Source: VXYL01 sp965199945
GTDB taxonomy: Bacteria; Pseudomonadota; Gammaproteobacteria; Pseudomonadales; Azotimanducaceae
Assembly (NCBI GenBank): GCA_965199945.1
Contig: OZ241354.1
Location: 3,968,001 to 4,032,000 of the forward strand
Direction: 5' to 3'
Length of the DNA: 64,000 nucleotides
The number at the start of each line of letters is the position of its first letter. Position 1 is the stretch's first letter. Below are positions 8,967 through 15,566 of this stretch, in pieces. Below the pieces are notes generated by a model. That model saw only the letters and a program-made list of their open reading frames with translations, did not search any database and was not told where the DNA came from. The position numbers were made by a program, and so were the translations under genes.

Positions 8967-9182
8967 TCAGCTCCGTTCCGAGTAGTGAAAGCTGCGTCCA
9001 ACGACCTTCCCTTGGCGAAGTTGCAGCTTGACGTACAGAGTTGGCACGTCCTGGCCCAAGTCGATCTTCATGACGTATCCCTTGGCACCCCGGGGTTTGT
9101 GCAGTTTGACCACCTCGATTTCATGCCCTTCCTCCAGCTTGTCCGCGATCAGTTCCTACGCTGCTGCGTCCGTGAAGTAAGG
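8967..9182 (-). pseudogene. Toxin-like gene upstream of the MqsA-type regulator, broken by an in-frame TAG
   Basis: The reading frame ending at 8967 encodes ELIADKLEEGHEIEVVKL, then KPRGAKGYVMKIDLG and LYVKLQLRQGKVVGRSFHYS. This is a compact basic protein with a C-terminal beta-strand pattern like those found just upstream of YgiT-type antitoxins. A TAG at 9156-9158 interrupts it; the same frame continues upstream as PYFTDAAA. A tryptophan TGG to TAG change is the simplest explanation. It ends two bases before the antitoxin-like start. I cannot name the family with certainty (MqsR- or HigB-like role by position). A short product initiating after the TAG is possible, since no start with a ribosome site is obvious. 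Confidence 0.5.
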
Positions 9183-9351
9183 CGAGAAGCCCCCCTCCGC
9201 GCGCCGGATTTGGGTTGGCCGCCAATCCGTGGGTGCGCTTGGGTCGAAGGCCGAAGTGCGGGCACGCCGACGCCTCGCAAGCAGCGCCAGTTGCCTTCTG
9301 GTCTCCGCGTTGATGCCATCGTGGAGCCCTCCACAAGCCGCGTCTTTCCTT

Positions 9352-9379
9352 ATCATATGATCTATTCGGCGGATTGCAA
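9352..9379 (-). promoter_or_regulatory. Putative promoter of the toxin/regulator/KGGVGR ATPase operon
   Basis: On the minus strand, TTGCAA (9379-9374) is separated by 16 bases from TATGAT (9357-9352). The -10 overlaps the palindrome ATCATATGAT, a possible operator for the helix-turn-helix regulator. It points at the broken toxin-like gene about 170 bp downstream. Motif-based only. Confidence 0.45.
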
Positions 9380-9427
9380 CATCGCCAGCCTTATCACATG
9401 GTGTCCTCCAGCCACCTGTCGCAGCGC

Positions 9428-9459
9428 CTGGCGGCGAACGTGCATCCGCTGCTGGCGAC
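9428..9459 (+). pseudogene. Fragment of a D-glycerate 3-kinase gene
   Basis: Thirty-two bases match 10873-10904 inside the intact glycerate kinase gene with one mismatch, and encode LAANVHPLLAT in the same orientation. Nothing else of the gene is present, so this is a relic of a rearrangement or of a lost second copy. Confidence 0.6.
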
Positions 9460-9478
9460 CTGGAGCCGAGGCGCGTCT

Positions 9479-9524
9479 TTAGCGGTCGTTGGCGGTGTCG
9501 AGCAGTTTCATGGCCCTCTCCGTG
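9479..9524 (-). pseudogene. 5' fragment of a DoxX-family gene
   Basis: Bases 9488-9524 match 5170-5206, covering the ribosome-binding site, ATG and first eight codons (MKLLDTAN) of the DoxX gene, with one mismatch in 37 bases. The frame stops after ten codons. The ATG overlaps the stop of the MNT-HEPN gene as ATGA. This relic is 4.3 kb from its intact relative. Confidence 0.65.
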
Positions 9525-10464
9525 TGGGTGCAGCACGGAGTTCGTGTTCGACTTCCAGTGCTCGGGCCTGCCACACGCCCAAGGCGGCCATGAAGGCGCG
9601 AACAACGGGTTCTCCGCGTCGGGCCTCGTCGAGCGTGGTTGCACTGCGCGCCACGTCGCTCAACCGCAGCGACAGCGAGCGCGCTCGCTCGGGAAGCAAG
9701 GGTGCTTGCCACCGGGCCATGTCGGCGAGCAAGCGCATGGCATTGACGACGCGTTCGCACACTTCGCGCGGACTGGACGACCCAGCGAGATAGCCCGCCA
9801 TGTGATCGTTGCGGGAGTGACCGTTCAGGCCGCGCACTCGCTCCCGCAAATGTTCGGGCACTGCCTCGGCCAGCGCGTTCAGATCATGGACTTTGGCGTA
9901 GTCGCTGCCGGCGGCCAGACACAGCGCCTTGGCGGCGAATTCGGCGGCGTCGGCCGATCTCTGAGGGAGGAGCGTGCGCGCGCGTTCGTCCTCGGGGCTC
10001 CATTCGGCGACGAACTTGCCCCAGAACCGCAGCTCGTCCGTTAGCCTGATGAACTCCCATGCGTAGTCGATGGCGCCGCCGACGAACGTGCCGAAGTCGT
10101 CGGAGCGCTTCTTCGCATCCATCACGGTTTCCTTCCTTTCGCCCATGACGTCCTTCATCCCTTCCCCGCACGCCAACAGCACGCCATTGCTGGCGATCTC
10201 GTAGACGAGACCCGGGTAGACGTGCGCCCGCGCTCTGAAATCCTCAAGCGTGACGTGGACGAGTTGCACGTCCACGTCCAACGATGCGATAGGGGCTTGT
10301 TCGGCCAAAGCCGCATCGCCCACCGTCGCAATGTCCCAATCGCTGTCGGGGCGAGCGCCCTGGTCTGCCCTGCTGCCGTAGAGCACAGCCGCGCCGCCAC
10401 GCGCCGCCACCGCGTGGGCCCACGTTCTGATGGCGTCTGGCAATTCAACGGGTGCTGTGTTCAT
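9508..10464 (-). CDS. Single-chain nucleotidyltransferase (MNT) plus HEPN-like protein
   Basis: A 318-residue protein. Residues 30-44 carry a perfect GSx10DxD minimal-nucleotidyltransferase motif (GSRADQGARPDSDWD). The C-terminal half is helical and HEPN-like (AAKALCLAAGSDYAKVHDLN near 177-195), with an RGLNGH element at 211-216 that fits Rx4H. MNT and HEPN usually occur as two separate proteins, MntA and HepT, where MNT AMPylates and silences the HEPN RNase; here both seem to be in one chain. An antibiotic-type nucleotidyltransferase with a helical C-domain is the main alternative. The start at 10464 lacks a strong Shine-Dalgarno; an in-frame ATG lies slightly upstream. A much longer open frame to 11421 is an antisense artefact of the kinase gene. 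Confidence 0.65.
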   Translation of the reverse strand: MNTAPVELPDAIRTWAHAVAARGGAAVLYGSRADQGARPDSDWDIATVGDAALAEQAPIASLDVDVQLVHVTLEDFRARAHVYPGLVYEIASNGVLLACGEGMKDVMGERKETVMDAKKRSDDFGTFVGGAIDYAWEFIRLTDELRFWGKFVAEWSPEDERARTLLPQRSADAAEFAAKALCLAAGSDYAKVHDLNALAEAVPEHLRERVRGLNGHSRNDHMAGYLAGSSSPREVCERVVNAMRLLADMARWQAPLLPERARSLSLRLSDVARSATTLDEARRGEPVVRAFMAALGVWQARALEVEHELRAAPTRRGP

Positions 10465-10578
10465 GGGTTGCGCTGCGGACACTCCGCCTCGGCAGCGGCG
10501 AAGCTCGCTTAGCATGGGCCGCGTCGCCCATATCATATGGTCTTCTCTGAGAATTGCAGCCACGGAAATCGGCGGTAA

Positions 10579-11451
10579 ATGACCCAAACCATGCGCTTGG
10601 CCGAACTGGCCGGCGTTCGGCCAAGCGAGGCAGCGCTTGCCTGCCATGACCGACTCGCAAAGTCCGGGCCGGAGGACTATGTGCAGGCGGCGGTGCTGCT
10701 GGTGGACGATTGGCGGCGGCGGGGCGTGTCGAGGGTGGGGCTTGGGGGCGGGCAGGGCGCTGGCAAGTCCACGCTTGGGCGGCTTCTTGTGTCGGCGGGC
10801 GGGCTCCTTGGGCTGCGCTTGGAGGTGCTTGGCATCGACGATTTCTACTTGACCCGTGCCGAACGGCAGAAGCTGGCGGCGAACGTGCATCCGCTGTTGG
10901 CGACACGGGGCCCGCCGGGCACTCACGCCATCGGCCTCGCCCGACAGGCCTTCGAGGGGCTTCTTCGCAACGGGACGGAGGTGCAAGTGCCGCGCTTCGA
11001 CAAGGGCGTGGACGACCGCGTTGGCGCAACCACGATCCGCGGCGGGGCGGACATCGTGGTGCTGGAAGGCTGGTGCGTGGGCGCGTCTTCGGCGGCAGCG
11101 GACGAATCCGCTGCGCCGCTCAACGCCCTCGAACGCGAGGAGGACCCGGAGGGCGTTTGGCGACGGCATGTGAATGCCGCATTGCGCGAGGAATACGCGC
11201 CCTTGTTCGAGACCTTCAATGCCTTGGCGTTCCTGCAAGTGCCGGATTTGGACGCCGTGCGGCGCTGGCGTTTGCAGCAGGAGCGCGAACGGCCTCCGGA
11301 ACAGCGCATGGGTGCGGCCGGCGTGGCGCGGTTCGTGCAGCACTACGAACGCATCACGCGGCGCATGTTGGCCACGCTGCCGGCGCAGGCGGACGCGGTG
11401 CTGCGCCTCGACGACGCGCATCAGGTGGCGGGGCTGCGCTTGCGGCGTTGA
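10579..11451 (+). CDS. D-glycerate 3-kinase (plant-type P-loop kinase)
   Basis: A 290-residue kinase that phosphorylates D-glycerate to 3-phosphoglycerate, feeding glyoxylate/serine carbon into glycolysis. Walker A is GGGQGAGKST near residue 57. The family signature segments IDDFYLT and HPLLATRGPPGTH follow, then PRFDKGVDDR and VVLEGWCVGA, all in the order seen in plant-type and bacterial glycerate 3-kinases (EC 2.7.1.31). Length is normal. It is divergent from the MNT-HEPN gene across a 114-bp gap. A 32-bp fragment related to it lies at 9428. Confidence 0.88.
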   Translation: MTQTMRLAELAGVRPSEAALACHDRLAKSGPEDYVQAAVLLVDDWRRRGVSRVGLGGGQGAGKSTLGRLLVSAGGLLGLRLEVLGIDDFYLTRAERQKLAANVHPLLATRGPPGTHAIGLARQAFEGLLRNGTEVQVPRFDKGVDDRVGATTIRGGADIVVLEGWCVGASSAAADESAAPLNALEREEDPEGVWRRHVNAALREEYAPLFETFNALAFLQVPDLDAVRRWRLQQERERPPEQRMGAAGVARFVQHYERITRRMLATLPAQADAVLRLDDAHQVAGLRLRR

Positions 11452-11583
11452 TGAACGGTCGCCGAGGGCGCTCGGCTCTTGCCCCGTAACGCCGCGCCAG
11501 AAACCGTAGCGCCGTTCAGCCTGCGTTCAGTTCGGCTGCGCCACACTCCTTGCCCCAACGAAGCAACTCCTTTGGAGCGAACG

Positions 11584-12111
11584 ATGTCCAGGCGCGACGC
11601 ACTCCGCATTCTCTTCGTGTTCGGCACCCTCGTCGTCTTCGCCGTGCTGCCGGCGGCTGCCGATGCCCAGTACGACCACGCCAGGGTGCTCGACGTGGAA
11701 CCCATCGTCGAGCGCATCCGCACCACCGCTCCCCGCGAACGCTGCTGGTTCGAGACGGTGCGCGAACGCCGCCACGCTCGCAGCACGTCGGCACCGTTGG
11801 TGGGCGCCCTCGTCGGCGGCGCACTCGGCAACGCCGTCGGCCACCGCAAGCGCAACAAGCAAGTCGGCGCCGTCGTCGGCGCAGTGCTCGGCGGCGCCAT
11901 CGCCCACGACATCAGCCGCCACAACGCCCGCCACGCCCCGGCGCGGCGCGTTCGCCGGGAAGTCTGCGAAGTCGTCGAACAAGCCCGCTACCACGAGCAC
12001 ACCACCAGCTACCTGGTGACCTACCGCTACAACGGCAAGACCTACCGTGCCCGCATGGACGAATACCCCGGCGAGACCATCCGCGTGCGCGTTCGGGTCT
12101 CGCCAGGCTAG
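11584..12111 (+). CDS. Exported glycine-zipper 2TM domain protein
   Basis: A 175-residue protein with a signal peptide (FVFGTLVVFAVLPAAADAQ) and a glycine-zipper segment (LVGALVGGALGNAVG, then VGAVVGAVLGGAIAHDI) of the kind in Rickettsia 17-kDa antigen and YcfJ/UmoD-like envelope proteins. A C-terminal domain follows (SYLVTYRYNGKTYRARMDEYPG), usual for this group. The role is envelope-associated but unproven. TTGGAG lies before the chosen ATG; upstream in-frame codons from 11479 are not supported by a ribosome site. Confidence 0.75.
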   Translation: MSRRDALRILFVFGTLVVFAVLPAAADAQYDHARVLDVEPIVERIRTTAPRERCWFETVRERRHARSTSAPLVGALVGGALGNAVGHRKRNKQVGAVVGAVLGGAIAHDISRHNARHAPARRVRREVCEVVEQARYHEHTTSYLVTYRYNGKTYRARMDEYPGETIRVRVRVSPG

Positions 12112-12168
12112 CTGCAGAGCGGCTCTCGTCCCTCCCACTGACGTGGTTTGCTGGCATGGTCGCCCAGT

Positions 12169-12197
12169 TTGCATTGGGGTCTGGCTGCGGATAAGGT
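12169..12197 (+). promoter_or_regulatory. Promoter of hicB copy 1
   Basis: TTGCAT (12169-12174), a 17-base spacer and TAAGGT (12192-12197). The second hicB copy has the same arrangement at 15290-15318, and the sequence between the -10 and the gene is also similar, so the promoter was duplicated with the gene. Confidence 0.6.
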
Positions 12198-12236
12198 GCC
12201 ACGCTAAGAACTGACTTGGCACAGCCGAGCAAACCA

Positions 12237-12440
12237 ATGGATTACAAAGTACCGCTGATCTTGACCCCGCAGGCCGAAGGCGGCTACACAGTGACGTCCC
12301 CCTTGCTGCCGGAACTGGTGACGGAGGGCGACTCCGTGGGCGAAGCACTGGACAACGTCAAGGACGCGCTCGCTGCCGTGATCGAGCTCTACGAAGACCT
12401 CCGGGGTCAATTCGGTGGGAGTGGAAACGTGCATCTATAG
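12237..12440 (+). CDS. hicB: HicB-family antitoxin-like protein, copy 1, truncated
   Basis: A 67-residue protein with the HicB fold signature: DYKVPLILTPQAEGGYTVTSP, then LPELVTEGDSVGEALDNVKDA (two overlapping strings, each within one beta/helix unit). The copy matches 15357-15518 over about 162 bases with roughly seven differences. After YEDL the two copies diverge and this one ends in an unrelated tail that overlaps the 3' end of the opposing gene by 34 bp. No hicA toxin gene is adjacent. It is probably a remnant left after a rearrangement, although its promoter and start are intact. Confidence 0.65.
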   Translation: MDYKVPLILTPQAEGGYTVTSPLLPELVTEGDSVGEALDNVKDALAAVIELYEDLRGQFGGSGNVHL

Positions 12441-12967
12441 ATTCGCAAGAGAAGCTCTTCCAAGGATGACACCACCTCGTCACGACTCCGGATCGCTCGC
12501 TTCAGGAAATCGTCGTCGTGCCAACGACCTCCACTCTCATAATTGACATAGGCATAGGCTATGCAGTTACCTGAGGAGAAGCTCTTGCCAGATGACCACA
12601 TCCCCAGATCGCCGTGCGTCCTAAACCGCTCCCCAATCCGTTCTCGCTGTGCCTCTTTGATCGACTCCACGTTGGCAGCATACACACCGGCATAGAGCTG
12701 GAGGACACCCCTCTTGCCATGTTCGAGAGCGGCAAAGATCCAAGTGGCACCGGTCTCTTCGGTACAGAAAAATACCGATTCTTCGTAGCACTCCAGCTTG
12801 TCATCGTCAAGCTTCTCGGCAACACGGACACGCTCGCCAGCAGCCTTGAAGATCTCTTTGATGAGGTACTTCCTGACCGCGGGCATGGCCCCGTAGACAT
12901 GCAGAGCCAACTCCAACCGATCCTCATCCTCGCAGATGTAGTCGGCCGTAAGTTCGTTCGTGTTCAT
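12407..12967 (-). CDS. Unknown partner of a PD-(D/E)XK nuclease
   Basis: A 186-residue protein I do not recognise. It is acidic in the N-terminal half (YICEDEDRLELALHVYG) and has aromatic-rich segments such as CTEETGATWIFAALEHG and NCIAYAYVNYESGGRWHDDD. There is no signal peptide or membrane helix. A very strong AAGGAGGGG site precedes the ATG, and the gene begins 16 bp after the nuclease gene, so they form an operon. Base composition is visibly more AT-rich than the flanking genes, suggesting transfer. A role as nuclease partner, specificity subunit or immunity protein is possible but not shown. Confidence 0.55.
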   Translation of the reverse strand: MNTNELTADYICEDEDRLELALHVYGAMPAVRKYLIKEIFKAAGERVRVAEKLDDDKLECYEESVFFCTEETGATWIFAALEHGKRGVLQLYAGVYAANVESIKEAQRERIGERFRTHGDLGMWSSGKSFSSGNCIAYAYVNYESGGRWHDDDFLKRAIRSRDEVVSSLEELLLRIYRCTFPLPPN

Positions 12968-12983
12968 CAATCCCCTCCTTAGG

Positions 12984-13766
12984 CTAAAGTTGGTTCTCAA
13001 GATCCTCGGCGTAGAACTGCCGCCCGATGTACTTGAGCAGATCCTTGAGGAATGATCGTACGTTGTCCGCTTCGCAACGTGCGTGGCACTCGGCCACCCA
13101 ATGCGCAACGGACGGACCGTTCTTGGTGCGGCCGTAGGGCATCGTCAGGTAGTGATCTTCGTCCTTGATGGTCTTCGCCGGCGCACCATCACCGCTCAAG
13201 TAGAGCACGGATGCCTGCTCATCCTTCCATTCCTGCAGGAACTCCAGATAGTGCTGGAGCTGGTCGGGCTGTTCGCCCGCCCAAGGCTTGTTCTCGACGC
13301 CGATCCACTTGTTGTCGAGCTTGAGCACGATGTCGACTCGGCGGCCTTCGTCCGTCGGATATTCCGTGTAGACGGAACATCGGCCGAGATCGCCATAGTC
13401 TCCGAAACTGCGGATGCTGCTCTTGCCGCCGCGGTCTATCTCTTCCAAGAAGAGCCGCAGGAAGGCAGTGCCTTGGCCGTGGCTGCCCTCGGGCCGCAAG
13501 AGATCGGCGAAGATGCCGGACACGAGGTTCTCGTTCTCCTTGAAATAGTGGAACACCGAGAAGCGAGTGGCGGCCACGCGGTCGAGCCGCCGCTGCGCTG
13601 CCACAGCCACCGAAACGGCGGGCGCCAAGCCGGCGAAGAAGGCGTGGAGGCCCGCTTCGTGTCGTCTTGCGGGCTCTTTCTCGGCCTTCTGCTCAGCCGC
13701 GAGCTTCGCCGCCAAGCCATCGAACAGGCTTTGCAGTCTTTCCGGCGTTGCCGTCGCGTCTGTCAC
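12984..13766 (-). CDS. PD-(D/E)XK nuclease family protein
   Basis: A 260-residue protein starting at GTG. The catalytic core is visible as RRVDIVLKLDNKWIGVENK, giving the aspartate and the E-x-K expected of PD-(D/E)XK nucleases, followed by AGEQPDQLQHYLEFL, the helix that packs behind it. The N-terminal part (SVFHYFKENENLVSGIFADLL) is typical of a family of stand-alone nucleases found in genomic islands. The target is unknown. It is the first gene of a two-gene operon with the 186-residue unknown protein. A weak ribosome site makes the exact start less sure. Confidence 0.72.
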   Translation of the reverse strand: MTDATATPERLQSLFDGLAAKLAAEQKAEKEPARRHEAGLHAFFAGLAPAVSVAVAAQRRLDRVAATRFSVFHYFKENENLVSGIFADLLRPEGSHGQGTAFLRLFLEEIDRGGKSSIRSFGDYGDLGRCSVYTEYPTDEGRRVDIVLKLDNKWIGVENKPWAGEQPDQLQHYLEFLQEWKDEQASVLYLSGDGAPAKTIKDEDHYLTMPYGRTKNGPSVAHWVAECHARCEADNVRSFLKDLLKYIGRQFYAEDLENQL

Positions 13767-13916
13767 AGCGTGTTCGTGCCCCGACGAACCCAGAGAACGA
13801 GGAGCCTACACCGCGCTCAGCGGCGACGGCAATCGGATGTTGCGGACTGTGCGGACAGGGCGCGGCATTGGGGTTGTGAAAATGCTCCGCCAGCCGCCCC
13901 TTCTCGCGGCGTCAGC

Positions 13917-14717
13917 TCAATTCCCGTCGCCGCCGTTCGCGCACATGGCGGACACGCGCGCGAGCAGATCCTCGCGACGGTCGCACTCCACTATCCAATC
14001 GCCCACGCGTTCCATCTGCTCGGCGGCGATGGCCGTGCCGAGCAGGTCTGCCAGCCGCTCGGCCGTCTGTGCGCCGAACTTGATCGCCGCATGGCGGCGC
14101 AGCCGTGCCAACCATCGGGCGCGTTCCTGTCGAATGCCCTGCTCCACGCCCTGCGCCACGTTCTCGGCGCGGAACTCCTCGAACCACTTGCCCAGACGCA
14201 CTTGCGATACGGTTGCCATCTCCACTCCTCCTTTCGGCCCTTCCAGCCCTTCCAGCTCGTCCACCGTCGGCAGCGCCGACTCCGCACTGGCCACGTCCAC
14301 GCCGGTCATGTCCGCCAGCAACGCGCCGGTCCAAGCGTGCAGCACTTCCCGCGTGGGCCTGTCCGCCACGTCTGGGAAGCGCACCCACTCTTCGCGCAGC
14401 CGCGCCAGCAAGCGCGCTGGCGTCCGCTCCGCCTGCAGCCGCAACGTCGCCGCCGACCGATTGGCCAGCGGGGCCAGGCCGACGCCACCCATATCCAGCA
14501 GCCGCTCCAACGAGAACAAAACATAGTCCCAGGCTTGGAACGGCGCAAGCGCGAGATGCGCCGCCATCGACCACGGCGCCGGCAATGCGGCGACCGCCCC
14601 CGGTGCCGTCCATCGCTCGCTGCCGTTGTAGACCACCAACGGTAGCAATGCCGGCCGAGCATCCTCGGGCGCGCCAGCCACGGGGCTCTCGCGCAGCATG
14701 CTGCAGTATTCCCGCAT
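13917..14717 (-). pseudogene. Rpn-family nuclease/transposase homologue lacking its N-terminal catalytic half
   Basis: The visible 266 residues correspond to the C-terminal part of Rpn-type recombination-promoting nucleases. LLPLVVYNGSERWTAPG is the characteristic strand and loop that follows the PD-(D/E)XK core, and a helical C-terminus (RARWLARLRRHAAIKFG) is also usual. The core itself, which should lie just before MREYCSML, is missing, and the region upstream runs into the divergent TonB-like gene. The gene is therefore probably a dead 3' remnant. Confidence 0.6.
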
Positions 14718-14813
14718 GTGCTGCGCCACACGGCGGCAACGCTCCTGTGGCGGTGTTCCTTGCCGTCCTTGAAGTCGCCCAACCTCATGGTCGCCGACTG
14801 GTATGGTTTGCGG

Positions 14814-15269
14814 ATGACGTGGATACCGAAAGCTGTCGCGTTCGCCCTGTTGCTGGCGCTCGTCGCCGGTTGTGCCAGCGGCAATCGCCCGTTGCAGTTC
14901 ATCGGCGGCAAGGATCTGCTGTATCCGCCGCAAGCTAGGGCGGCCGGCATCGAAGGCCGCGTGCTCGTGCGCTACGACGTGACCGCCGAGGGCCGGGTGG
15001 AGAACGCGCGCATCGAATCCGCCGTGCCCGCCGGGCATTTCGAGACGGCCGCGCTCGACGCGGTGCGCTCCTGGCGCTTTCGTCCACTGCTTGAACGCGG
15101 CCAGCCGGCGGCGGCGCCCAATCGCGTCAGCGAGGTGGCGTTCAAGCTCGGCGACGACGACTACGATCTGCCCGTGCCGAGGCAGCGCGGCACCGGACCG
15201 CGGAGCTCGAAGAACGGCTCAGCCGGTTCCGCGACGGACCTTGAGATCCCGCCACGGGACTCCCTCTGA
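14814..15269 (+). CDS. TonB-like C-terminal domain lipoprotein
   Basis: A 151-residue protein with a lipoprotein signal peptide (AFALLLALVAGC, lipobox LVAGC). A TonB C-terminal-type domain follows: YPPQARAAGIEGRVLVRYDV, then VENARIESAVPAGHFETAAL and SWRFRPL. There is no N-terminal membrane anchor and proline-rich spacer as in true TonB, so it is more likely an outer-membrane or periplasmic protein using the same fold. An upstream ATG at 14787 is possible; I chose the one directly before the signal sequence. Confidence 0.7.
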   Translation: MTWIPKAVAFALLLALVAGCASGNRPLQFIGGKDLLYPPQARAAGIEGRVLVRYDVTAEGRVENARIESAVPAGHFETAALDAVRSWRFRPLLERGQPAAAPNRVSEVAFKLGDDDYDLPVPRQRGTGPRSSKNGSAGSATDLEIPPRDSL

Positions 15270-15289
15270 CTTGGTTGCCCGGCTTTGCA

Positions 15290-15318
15290 TTGCATCGGCG
15301 TTCAACTGCGGTTAATGT
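15290..15318 (+). promoter_or_regulatory. Promoter of hicB copy 2 and the HNH nuclease gene
   Basis: TTGCAT (15290-15295), 17-base spacer, TAATGT (15313-15318), 38 bp before the hicB start. This matches the promoter of copy 1 in spacing and position. Confidence 0.6.
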
Positions 15319-15356
15319 GCCATTCTAAGAGTTGGCCTCGCGGCAGGGGGGGCCAA

Positions 15357-15566
15357 ATGGATTACAAAGCGCCGCTGATCTTGACCCCGCAGGCTGAAGG
15401 CGGCTACGCAGTGACGTCCCCCTTGCTGCCGGAATTGGTGACGGAGGGCGACTCTGTGGGCGAAGCATTGGACAACGTCAAGGACGCGCTCGCTGCCGTG
15501 ATCGAGCTCTACGAAGACCTCGGGCGCTCCTTGCCGGACAGTAAACGAAGGAGATGTCCCAAATGA
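15357..15566 (+). CDS. hicB: HicB-family antitoxin-like protein, copy 2, truncated
   Basis: A 69-residue HicB-type partial RNase H-fold protein (DYKAPLILTPQAEGGYAVTSP). It is almost identical to copy 1 through YEDL and then continues GRSLPDSKRRRCPK, slightly longer than copy 1, but without the usual C-terminal DNA-binding tail or an adjacent hicA. A run of seven G residues before the ATG could serve as ribosome site. Its TGA overlaps the start of the HNH nuclease gene as ATGA, so the two are translationally coupled. In this setting HicB may act as repressor or inhibitor of the nuclease, which is inference. Confidence 0.68.
   Translation: MDYKAPLILTPQAEGGYAVTSPLLPELVTEGDSVGEALDNVKDALAAVIELYEDLGRSLPDSKRRRCPK

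Larger units (their letters stand above)
9183..9507. other. Non-coding scar region with gene fragments
   Basis: No intact gene is seen. The stretch contains a promoter-like site facing the broken toxin operon (9352-9379), a palindromic ATCATATGAT, a fragment of a glycerate-kinase gene (9428-9459) and, at its right end, a fragment of the DoxX gene start. The mixture suggests repeated deletion and recombination. Confidence 0.5.

Noticed and set aside
9508..11421. A 637-codon minus-strand frame covering the MNT-HEPN gene and the glycerate kinase antisense
   Set aside because: Only the part up to 10464 shows protein-like sequence. The rest is the reverse of the kinase gene on the plus strand.
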